56,767 nt of DNA from contig JASHOZ010000033.1 in assembly GCA_030038395.1 (NCBI GenBank), positions 1-56,767 on the forward strand, read 5' to 3'. Under the pieces are notes generated by a model. That model was not told where the DNA came from and did not search any database. It saw only the letters and a list, made by a program, of their open reading frames with translations. Of the stretch, positions 50,361 to 56,767 are shown one piece after another (positions within the stretch are counted from its first letter, which is position 1; each line of letters starts with the position of its first letter). The DNA is from Nitrososphaerales archaeon. GTDB lineage: Archaea; Thermoproteota; Nitrososphaeria; Nitrososphaerales; Gagatemarchaeaceae. The position numbers were made by a program, and so were the translations under genes.

Positions 50361-51107
50361 TTATCTCTGGACCTCCACGCTCGCCCTCGGCAATCTCCTT
50401 CGTCCGGTCTTCCTAGGCGCTATTAACCCTACCTTCCTCCCCGGAGGGGCATTCCTGGACGTGCTTGTGGACTTGCCGGGGTGCTGGTGCCTCCCGCCTC
50501 CGAACGGGTGGTAGACGACTGCCATCGCTATCCCTCTCATCCGCGGGTACACCCTCCCGGAAGCCCTCATCGCGTGGTGGCGCGCCCCCGCTGTGAGGAA
50601 CGGTTTCTCGCGCCTGCCTCCGCCCGCGATCTCTCCGACCGTCGCGCGGCATCTATCATCAATCTGCATGCTCTTCCCTGACGGGAGCCTGACGATGGCC
50701 CGGCCGTTCGCCTTCGAAAACAGGACAGCCGACGTGCCGGAAGCCCTGACCAGCCTTCCACCATCGCCCTGCCTGAGCTCGATGTTACAGATGCGCGTCC
50801 CTTCAGGGATCTGCGCGAGGGGCATCATGTTCCCCGGCACCGGCGGAGCCCCCACTCCCATCGCCAATTGTTTGCCTACCGACATCCCCGACACAGCCGG
50901 GACGTAGGTGAACCTGTGGTCCCCGTAGCCCACCTGCGCCAGCGGGGCGGACCGCCCGCGCTCGTCGAGCAGGGCGGTCACCTTGGCCATCCCCTGCGAC
51001 TCCGGCCCGAGCCTCGGATAACGAACCGGACTCACCTTTCCCCTAACGGGTGCCCTGAACTGGATGCCTGCCTTCCCTCTCCTCCGCTGAAGTATCCTCT
51101 TTCCCAT
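50361..51107 (-). CDS. rpl2: Ribosomal protein L2
   Basis: 248 residues. The peptidyl-transferase-centre protein, with GGRREKPFLTAGARHHAMRASGRVYPRMRGIAMAVVYHPFGGGRHQHPG conserved. It lies 3 bases after rpl23 and directly before rps19. Confidence 0.97.
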   Translation of the reverse strand: MGKRILQRRRGKAGIQFRAPVRGKVSPVRYPRLGPESQGMAKVTALLDERGRSAPLAQVGYGDHRFTYVPAVSGMSVGKQLAMGVGAPPVPGNMMPLAQIPEGTRICNIELRQGDGGRLVRASGTSAVLFSKANGRAIVRLPSGKSMQIDDRCRATVGEIAGGGRREKPFLTAGARHHAMRASGRVYPRMRGIAMAVVYHPFGGGRHQHPGKSTSTSRNAPPGRKVGLIAPRKTGRRRLPRASVEVQR

Positions 51108-51110
51108 CGC

Positions 51111-51377
51111 TTACACCAGCCCCAACTTGGACGCGAGCTCGGCAGCCTTGTCTGCTTCGAGGAGCCTGACGAACGCCTTCTTTCCCTTCACCGTCCTCTC
51201 GGTGTTGACGGCGGCCACCTTCATTTCGTACAGTGCCTCAAACGCGCTCGCTATCTGCGGCTTCGAGGCCCTGTCATCCACGATGAAGCAGATCTTGTTC
51301 TCCTTCTCGATCTGCTCGAACGTTCTTTCCGTGACGTACGGGCGTCTCAGGAGCTTCTGCGCGTCTTCAAGCCGCAT
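51111..51377 (-). CDS. rpl23: Ribosomal protein L23
   Basis: 88 residues, complete. Marks the polypeptide exit tunnel and binds SRP and trigger-type chaperones. Motifs include RRPYVTERTFEQIEKENKICFIVDDRAS, MKVAAVNTERTVKGKKAFVRL. Overlaps the rpl4 3' end by 11 bases. Confidence 0.96.
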   Translation of the reverse strand: MRLEDAQKLLRRPYVTERTFEQIEKENKICFIVDDRASKPQIASAFEALYEMKVAAVNTERTVKGKKAFVRLLEADKAAELASKLGLV

Positions 51378-52170
51378 CTCGTTCTGCCTCCCTGTCTCTG
51401 CCGCTCAGCGTCCCCAGCGCCGACTCCGTCCATATGGCGAGCCTTCCTGGGACCCCCCCTGGCGCAAGGTCGAGCACGCTGAGTTCGTCCACCCTCGCCA
51501 CCCCCACTCCGGGGATCCCGCTCGCCGCCTTGCCGACGCCCCTGTCGTTCGTGACGACTATCAACGGCCCCACCCCCGTCCTGTAGACGCGGCCCCTGAG
51601 CCTGGACCTGCCTGTCCTCCTCTTTATCCCCCTCTCGACTCGCTCCACTTCGGCTTCGAGATCGGCCTTCTTCAGGAATTCCGCCAGTTCGGCCGTCTTC
51701 TCGACCGCCTCGATGTCGTCGGTCACAACGAGCGGAAGCTCCACCTTCCTCACCCTGTGCCCTCTCGCCTTCACAGCCTCGGCGCTCGCGGTGTACGCTA
51801 TCGCCGAGTCGGTGGCGAGGCGGCGCTCCTTCTTGTTGATCGCGAAGTGAATGACCTTCTCCGATCTCGGCGGATGCGGGAGCCTCCCCTTGACCACGCT
51901 GGCCACTCCCGCAGCCAGGCCCGACTTCGGGTACCTTTCCCCTTTCACCCTCGGTATCCTTGACCGCCCCGTCCCGGTGGGGGGGCTGTGAGTCTCAGCC
52001 GTCGTCCTCTCGCCTGCCATCGGGTCTCTTCCCTTCGGCTGGAACCCGTGGGAGGCGACGAGCCAGAACGCGCGCTTTATCAGATCCGGCCTCAGTTGAG
52101 TCGAGAAGACCTGAGGGACATCGATTTTCCCCGCGGACTTGCCGTCCAGTCCCACGACCTCAGCCTTCAC
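51367..52170 (-). CDS. rpl4: Ribosomal protein L4
   Basis: 267 residues from GTG 52170, whose product begins VKAEVVGLDGKSAGKIDVP. Overlap with rpl3 by 4 bases and rpl23 by 11 bases. GLAAGVASVVKGRLPHPPRSEK is the archaeal/eukaryotic L4 loop region. A longer frame from 52470 is only the antisense-free extension through rpl3 and lacks family similarity. Confidence 0.96.
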   Translation of the reverse strand: MKAEVVGLDGKSAGKIDVPQVFSTQLRPDLIKRAFWLVASHGFQPKGRDPMAGERTTAETHSPPTGTGRSRIPRVKGERYPKSGLAAGVASVVKGRLPHPPRSEKVIHFAINKKERRLATDSAIAYTASAEAVKARGHRVRKVELPLVVTDDIEAVEKTAELAEFLKKADLEAEVERVERGIKRRTGRSRLRGRVYRTGVGPLIVVTNDRGVGKAASGIPGVGVARVDELSVLDLAPGGVPGRLAIWTESALGTLSGRDREAERDAA

Positions 52171-53123
52171 CGCGACGGCCTCCCCAACGTGGGGCTGAGC
52201 TCGAGCACCTGCGGTGGGTTCTGACTCTTCCTGAATCCCCTTACGGCCATCCTTACCATCACGAACCTCCTCGCCGGCCCAGGTACAGAGCCCCTCAGAA
52301 CGGCGTAGTCCCCCTTCACTTCGCCGAAGTGCGGAAACCCACCCGCTGGAGTGATTGGCTTCTCCGTCCCGTTCGCCGACAGGAGTATCCTCTTCCCCGT
52401 CTCTGTCCTCTGATGGAAGCCCATCTGCCCCGCCCTCGCCACGGTGTACATCACCGCAGCCGGGTGCCACGGGCCGATTACACCTACCGCCCTGACGCTC
52501 TTTCTTGACTTGTGCTGTTTCCGCTTAACTCCGAACCTAGTCACCGGTCCTTCGAACCCCTTCCCCTTCGTGATGCCGAGCACGTCGACGTACATCCCCG
52601 CCTTGAAAACGTCCGTGAACTTCACCTTCTTCCCCATCATCCCGACCACATATTCGGCCTGAGACTTCACATCCCCTCCTGAGACGCCCACCTCCATGAC
52701 TATCGGCTGCTTTTGCGACAGCCCCACGTCGCTAGGTACGGTCGAGACGAACGCCGTGACCCTCGCGGCGCGTTCTATGGGGAGTTTCTCCAAGCCCTCC
52801 CCGGGAGCCTTCAGGTCAGCGATTGGATGGTCGGCCCCGTCCTCGTGGCCGTAGAGCCTCAGGCCGGTGACCTGCGCTTCGGGCATCGAGAGGACGCTCG
52901 ACATGTTGAAGAGGGGCTTCCCGAAGTTCGGCGTCTTCGCCCTGTCGTCCACCGTTATGACGTGAATCGTCCCCGCCTTGAACGCTGGATATCCTAGGAT
53001 CGTCGGCTTGTCGCTTTCTAGCTTCGGCCAGTTCCGTATCCTCGGGAGAAGACTCTTCGCCCTTCCCCTTGGTCTGTATGCAAGGCTGCCCCTGCGTGGC
53101 GCGCTATGCTTCCGATGACCCAA
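52167..53123 (-). CDS. rpl3: Ribosomal protein L3
   Basis: 318 residues, archaeal length. MGHRKHSAPRRGSLAYRPRGRAKS, then GEVSGGDVKSQ-like GVSGGDVKSQAEYV and KGKGFEGPVTRFGVKRKQHKSRKS are typical. A TTAAGT-like box at about 53160-53170 lies 40 bases before the ATG. The gene is first of the S10-type cluster after the SPOUT gene. Confidence 0.97.
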   Translation of the reverse strand: MGHRKHSAPRRGSLAYRPRGRAKSLLPRIRNWPKLESDKPTILGYPAFKAGTIHVITVDDRAKTPNFGKPLFNMSSVLSMPEAQVTGLRLYGHEDGADHPIADLKAPGEGLEKLPIERAARVTAFVSTVPSDVGLSQKQPIVMEVGVSGGDVKSQAEYVVGMMGKKVKFTDVFKAGMYVDVLGITKGKGFEGPVTRFGVKRKQHKSRKSVRAVGVIGPWHPAAVMYTVARAGQMGFHQRTETGKRILLSANGTEKPITPAGGFPHFGEVKGDYAVLRGSVPGPARRFVMVRMAVRGFRKSQNPPQVLELSPTLGRPSR

Positions 53124-53174
53124 CTCACGCTGACCTTTCCCGAACCCCGTTTCTCGGTTCGCACTTAAGCTTTC

Positions 53175-53990
53175 TTAGATTATGAGAAGATTCATGAGCC
53201 CGAGCCCGGCGAATATCGCTTCCTCTGTCCTGACCGTCTCGACGTGCTGGTCAGGATACAGGTTCACGACGAAGTCCGCCCTGGCGGGGAGGTCGGGGCC
53301 GACGATCTCGAAGAGGCCTCGAGAGGGGGAGCCGAAGACGAGCTTCAAGGTCGATGCCTTCCTAGCCGCATCCCTAAGCGCTGCCACAGCCGACTGGAAC
53401 GAGTTCCCGTATCGGGATGTTGCCACCTTGAGCGCGAACCTCCGGTCTGCAAACACCTCCGCTGCCGTAGCTGTTTCTACCGCGTATCCCCAGTACTCGT
53501 TCACTCGCTCGCGGTCAACGACCTCCGCGGTGAGAGGCGCGGTAGAAACCACCCTCAAGGTGACCCGTCTCCCAGCCGGGACCTTCTCCCTGAGTCTGGG
53601 GTTCTTGTCTAGCCCTACATCGACCGTGCCGTCGGCGTTGGTTACCCCTTCGCGGAAGTCGCCGACGGCGAGCCGCTCTATCGGGACCTTCGGCTTGTGC
53701 GACGGGATGCGGAGCGGCGGAAGGAGTCCGGCATATCTCAGCGTTTCGTCGAGGGGATAGAGCCTCCTCCTGAGGTACTGCGGTGTCTCGAGGTACTCTA
53801 GCACCTTCCTCATCAGCGTCGGCTCCCCGCGCCTCCCGTCGTCCCTGAAGACCTGGATGACGTCCACCCCGTAGATCGAGCACGCTCTCGCCATCACCCC
53901 CAGCTTCGCCGTCTTGTCGCGGAGCGCATCCCGCTCCTCCAGCACCGTGTCTGGGATCGCAACACAGAGCCTCCTCCCGAGCAACGTCAT
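53175..53990 (-). CDS. SPOUT-family putative RNA methyltransferase
   Basis: 271 residues. In archaea a protein of this family regularly lies just upstream of rpl3. Conserved features are the N-terminal RRLCVAIPDTVLEERDALRDKTAKLGVMARACSIYGVDVIQVFRD and the C-terminal KLVFGSPSRGLFEIVG ... VVNLYPDQHVETVRTEEAIFAGLGLMNLL, where the knotted SAM-binding loop lies. An OB-like insertion (about 95-160) binds RNA. The target, probably rRNA, is not known. The TTAAT-like box about 25 bases upstream of the ATG at 53990 supports a leaderless transcript. Confidence 0.87.
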   Translation of the reverse strand: MTLLGRRLCVAIPDTVLEERDALRDKTAKLGVMARACSIYGVDVIQVFRDDGRRGEPTLMRKVLEYLETPQYLRRRLYPLDETLRYAGLLPPLRIPSHKPKVPIERLAVGDFREGVTNADGTVDVGLDKNPRLREKVPAGRRVTLRVVSTAPLTAEVVDRERVNEYWGYAVETATAAEVFADRRFALKVATSRYGNSFQSAVAALRDAARKASTLKLVFGSPSRGLFEIVGPDLPARADFVVNLYPDQHVETVRTEEAIFAGLGLMNLLII

Positions 53991-54081
53991 CGGTGGGTAA
54001 CTGCTGCCGGCGTTAATTCAGCTTTTTCCTACGGATGCGCTGCAGATACGCAGATGAACGGACGACTGCGAGGGTAGGACA

Positions 54082-55383
54082 TTGGAACCAGGACGGCCGG
54101 GCGCGAAGAGGGTGAACTGGGTCTACTCCACGTTCCCGGTGGCGGTCGCGACTGGACCCCTGGGGACGATGGTGCAGCTCTACCTCATCCAGCTCAACGG
54201 CGTCACGCTCGGGACCATCTATGCCAGTCTGGCCGTTGCCGTGTTCAACGGGGTCAGCATACCCGCCGCGATATTCTGGGGGTTCGCGACCGACAGGCTG
54301 CACAAGAGGCGCGGGCTGATTGCGGGGAGCTACGCCGCGATGGCAGCCATCCTCCTGATGTTCTACTTCGACAGCACGACGGCGGGGACAATCGGCACCT
54401 ACGCCGTCTTCTCCTTCGTCTCGGTCGCGTCGGCGACGCCCCTCAACCTCCTCATAATGGAGACGCGGTCAAAGGGGGAGTGGGCGGGGGCGTTCGCCAT
54501 GCTCTCGATGGTGTCGAGCGTGGGGAGCGTCGGTGGTCTGCTACTGAGCACCGTGTGGTCCCAGGCGTTCCCACTGATATTCCTCTCAGTTCCTTTCAGC
54601 TTGTTCACGCTGGCGTCCGCCGCGCTATCAGCGGCGACCATCCCGGAGCCCGCAGTGATCTTCGAGAAACAAGCCGTGGCAATGAAGAAGTCGAGCTTCT
54701 TCAGCCGCCTCCTCACCCTCCCAATCTTCTTCATCCGGGCGCCGAGGGTGTCCGACTTCGCGAGCGCCTTCAAGGGTCTCCGTTCGAGCCTGACGAGCTA
54801 CGTCCCTCTCTTCTACATCTCCACTATCATGTTCTACTTCTCCAGCGGTCTCTTCAACACCTCCTTCGTCCCCGCCATGTCTGCGTTCGAGCTTACTTCG
54901 GTCGAGATATTCGCAGTCATTCTGGTCGGGGCCGCCATACAGACGCTCGCGTTCCCAGGCGCAGGGCGGTATGTCGGGAGCCAGTCGCTCGTGACGACGA
55001 GCGCGCAGGGCCTCCTGCTCAGAGGGTGGTCCTACATCGTGATCGGAGCGGCAGCCCTCCTGCTCTCCGGTCCGCTCTTCGTCGTCCCCGCGATCGTGAT
55101 GTATCCAGTGGCCGCAGGGGTCGCCTTTGCCGTCTACTACACTGCCTCAAACACGATGATGTTCAACACCGTGCAGCGGAAGAGCCCAGGCGCGGCCCTG
55201 GGCGTGTACTCCGCGGTGGTGGGAATAGCGACGATGGGCGGCTCTCTGGCATCGGGCTTCGTATCCGTGTACCTAGGCTTCGACACCACGTTCGTCTTCG
55301 CCGGCGTCCTGCTGTTTGCGGCGGTCGCAATACTTGCGCAGCTCCCGAAGGTGCCGGGGTCAGAGCCGGGATCGCACCAGTAG
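54082..55383 (+). CDS. Major facilitator superfamily transporter
   Basis: 433 residues with about 12 hydrophobic segments. The loop between helices 2 and 3 has the MFS signature in modified form: GFATDRLHKRRGLIAGSY. The central cytoplasmic loop (about 185-235) is basic and hydrophilic (KKSSFFSRLLTLP). A duplicated 6+6 arrangement is visible, with GVYSAVVGIATMGGSLASGFV in the second half. The substrate is unknown. TTG start at 54082. No TATA-like box is obvious, although the divergent SPOUT gene has one. Confidence 0.85.
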   Translation: MEPGRPGAKRVNWVYSTFPVAVATGPLGTMVQLYLIQLNGVTLGTIYASLAVAVFNGVSIPAAIFWGFATDRLHKRRGLIAGSYAAMAAILLMFYFDSTTAGTIGTYAVFSFVSVASATPLNLLIMETRSKGEWAGAFAMLSMVSSVGSVGGLLLSTVWSQAFPLIFLSVPFSLFTLASAALSAATIPEPAVIFEKQAVAMKKSSFFSRLLTLPIFFIRAPRVSDFASAFKGLRSSLTSYVPLFYISTIMFYFSSGLFNTSFVPAMSAFELTSVEIFAVILVGAAIQTLAFPGAGRYVGSQSLVTTSAQGLLLRGWSYIVIGAAALLLSGPLFVVPAIVMYPVAAGVAFAVYYTASNTMMFNTVQRKSPGAALGVYSAVVGIATMGGSLASGFVSVYLGFDTTFVFAGVLLFAAVAILAQLPKVPGSEPGSHQ

Positions 55384-55464
55384 CGGAATCGGCCTGTCCC
55401 CGCCACAGGGTGACAGGAGGACGCCCCCCAACCCGTTAGGCGTAAATAGCGCGCGCAGGGCCGA

Positions 55465-55481
55465 CCCGTTAGGGCAACGGG
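55465..55481 (+). terminator. Perfect hairpin after the transporter gene
   Basis: CCCGTT, loop AGGGC, AACGGG, preceded by a direct repeat of ACCCGTTAGG at about 55430. A TAAATAG motif at about 55443-55449 lies between the repeats and could be a TATA box for a downstream transcript. No T-run follows, so the role as a terminator is unsure. Confidence 0.4.
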
Positions 55482-55565
55482 CTTGCTCTCGTCTTGGCAT
55501 GGACTCGCCGAACGCTGGACATTCTGCTTCCTACTCCTCCCGCGTGCCCTCCCGCGCAGGCGTAG

Positions 55566-56767
55566 GTGCTAGACAAAGTGGACCTGGCCCCTCTCTGGGT
55601 AGCAGCGGGCCTCATGGCCGTGTTCACGGCGTGGCTTCTGAAGAGGGGCTCCGCAATGAAGACGGTGAACGACGCCGTGATACTTGTCTTCCTCCTCTCC
55701 ATGATGGCTTCGATGTTCATGAGTTCGGTCGTATATCTCTACTACCCCGCTTTCATGACGCTCGTCCTTCTCGTGATCGCCAACATGGTGGCGATGAGCG
55801 TCTTCATCGTCCCGATACTCATGCTGATGGTCACAGGTGACCGACCCCTAGACAAGACCATGGTCGGGAGCCCTGTCTCAGCCAGGACAGTCATGTTCGC
55901 TTCGATAATCGTCTGCGTCATCCTGTCCGAGGTGTTCATGGGGTGGACCTTCGCCCTCGTATCAGGGACCGCGTCGACTTCTCAAAGCGCCCTCTCCGCA
56001 CTCGTCTCATCGATGGGGACCTACTGGTTCATTTTCACGATGGCGTCAGAGATGGCGGTCACTCTCTATCTTGTAGGCAGGAAGTTCCCTGCCGCCTTCC
56101 GCTGGCTCGTCGCAATCCAGACGGCGGTGATGGTCCTGTCCCCAACCGCCATCAGCAACCCGACGTGGGTGTACTGGTCTCTCTGGGGCAACAGCGGCGT
56201 CATGATCCTAGCGATCATCTTCATCTTCGAGTACCTGTACAAGAACAGGGAGGTCCCCGCGGGGGCTCTTGCGTACATCGTCCGGCTGCTCGGTGCGTAC
56301 GCTCTGATGATGGCAGGCCTGTTCGTGTGGCTTCTCTACGACGACGTCGCGCTCTTCGCTCTGTCGGTCGTCGTAGAAATGGCGGTCTACTTCAGCATCG
56401 TCCTCGACGAGAAGCGGCTCGCCGAGCCGCCCGTAAAGTCTTGGCTCGCAATGCCCAACTGGGCGTTCGCCCTGCTCGGGTCGGTCTTCCTCGCGGAGTT
56501 CTTCATGGGCGGCGTGCTGGACGTGCAGGCAAGCGGCACCTCCTACTTCACGACCCTCCCGTTCGCAGCCATCGCCGGTCCTATCGTGACCGCCGTCGGA
56601 GCAGCGTTCTACGACTTCATAGTCTTTGTGAGCAGCATCACGGCCTCCTTCCTCTTCCTCGCGATGATGGGGGTCGAGATGGGCGCGCTCATCGTGTTCA
56701 AGATAAAGTACGCCAGGGACATGGAGACGAAGATACGGTTGGTGCTGGTGATAGTCGCCTACGCGCT
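55566..56767 (+). CDS. Multi-pass membrane protein with internal duplication (partial)
   Basis: Reading from GTG 55566 (preceded in frame by TAG) the frame stays open to the window end, at least 400 residues. About 11-12 hydrophobic segments are visible, with many Met and few charged residues. The N-terminal half has a segment CVILSEVFMGWTFALVSGTAS and the second half VFLAEFFMGGVLDVQASGTS, each followed after about 40-50 residues by a hydrophobic stretch and EMAVTLYLV or EMGALIVFK. This suggests a tandem duplication. I do not recognise the family. Confidence 0.7.
   Translation, partial: MLDKVDLAPLWVAAGLMAVFTAWLLKRGSAMKTVNDAVILVFLLSMMASMFMSSVVYLYYPAFMTLVLLVIANMVAMSVFIVPILMLMVTGDRPLDKTMVGSPVSARTVMFASIIVCVILSEVFMGWTFALVSGTASTSQSALSALVSSMGTYWFIFTMASEMAVTLYLVGRKFPAAFRWLVAIQTAVMVLSPTAISNPTWVYWSLWGNSGVMILAIIFIFEYLYKNREVPAGALAYIVRLLGAYALMMAGLFVWLLYDDVALFALSVVVEMAVYFSIVLDEKRLAEPPVKSWLAMPNWAFALLGSVFLAEFFMGGVLDVQASGTSYFTTLPFAAIAGPIVTAVGAAFYDFIVFVSSITASFLFLAMMGVEMGALIVFKIKYARDMETKIRLVLVIVAYA

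Noticed and set aside
52171-52470. N-terminal extension of the rpl4 frame
   Set aside because: It lies over rpl3 in another frame and has no L4 similarity; L4 starts at GTG 52170.
55330-55420. tRNA-like fragment on the minus strand, with DPGSDPGT in the antisense frame
   Set aside because: No matching acceptor, anticodon or T-stem pair could be found even allowing introns; it is the transporter 3' coding region.
1-56767. CRISPR array, insertion sequence or integrase
   Set aside because: No regularly spaced repeats, transposase or integrase frames were seen.

Overview
The window is a gene-dense, GC-rich archaeal chromosome segment. Archaeal markers are an archaeal-type DnaG primase, pelota, archaeal PheS/PheT, TrpS and MetAP, an archaeal SRP RNA, Lhr-type helicases, cyclic-2,3-diphosphoglycerate synthetase, the rpl3-rpl4-rpl23-rpl2-rps19 order with its upstream SPOUT protein, intron-containing tRNAs, and TATA boxes lying about 25-35 bases before start codons. 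The ArsR/ATP-cone regulator, DUF1512 protein and COG2522 regulator fit a TACK archaeon, and I would guess the Thaumarchaeota (Nitrososphaeria) side. No rRNA or respiratory marker fixes the lineage. TTG and GTG starts are very common, and many first genes look leaderless.

Layout. 1-5.7 kb: regulator (cut by the window edge), nucleotidyl cyclase-TPR protein, degenerate M29 peptidase, acetyltransferase and methyltransferase, with loose intergenic DNA holding a pair of degenerate repeats. 5.7-11.7 kb: a secreted Kelch-like protein, tRNA-Pro, two DNA repair enzymes (alkyladenine glycosylase and EndoQ), tRNA-Trp and cDPG synthetase. 11.7-24.9 kb: housekeeping (Trm112-like, DUF1512, map, coaD, trpS-pheS-pheT, toprim protein, dnaG, pelA, site-2 protease, tRNA thiolase). 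24.9-27 kb: SRP RNA, tRNA-Ser, enolase and tRNA-Val. 27-39.3 kb: small enzymes, then a genome-maintenance block of two Lhr helicases around a three-gene SMC operon. 39.4-49.9 kb: a cell-surface propeller protein, then the lipoate/2-oxoacid dehydrogenase block (regulator, lipA, fused E1, E2, E3, lipB) and an aldehyde dehydrogenase. 50-54 kb: the first part of the S10 ribosomal cluster on the minus strand. 54-56.8 kb: two multi-pass membrane proteins, the last cut by the window edge.

The most interesting system is 32914-36234. A short SMC-type ATPase with a Smc6-like Walker B, a ScpA/Nse4-like kleisin, and a small double winged-helix protein that resembles MAGE/Nse3 are packed head to tail with a 1-base gap and a 1-base overlap. 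This looks like a minimal archaeal Smc5/6-like complex.

The second is tRNA splicing. Three of the four tRNA genes carry an intron in the D-loop as well as others, and tRNA-Ser(GCT) carries three introns (D-loop, anticodon stem, T-loop). Smaller points are a pheS whose conserved N-terminus has only a CTG as possible start, a fused E1 alpha-beta subunit in a complete lipoate pathway, and an S10 cluster that stops after rps19.
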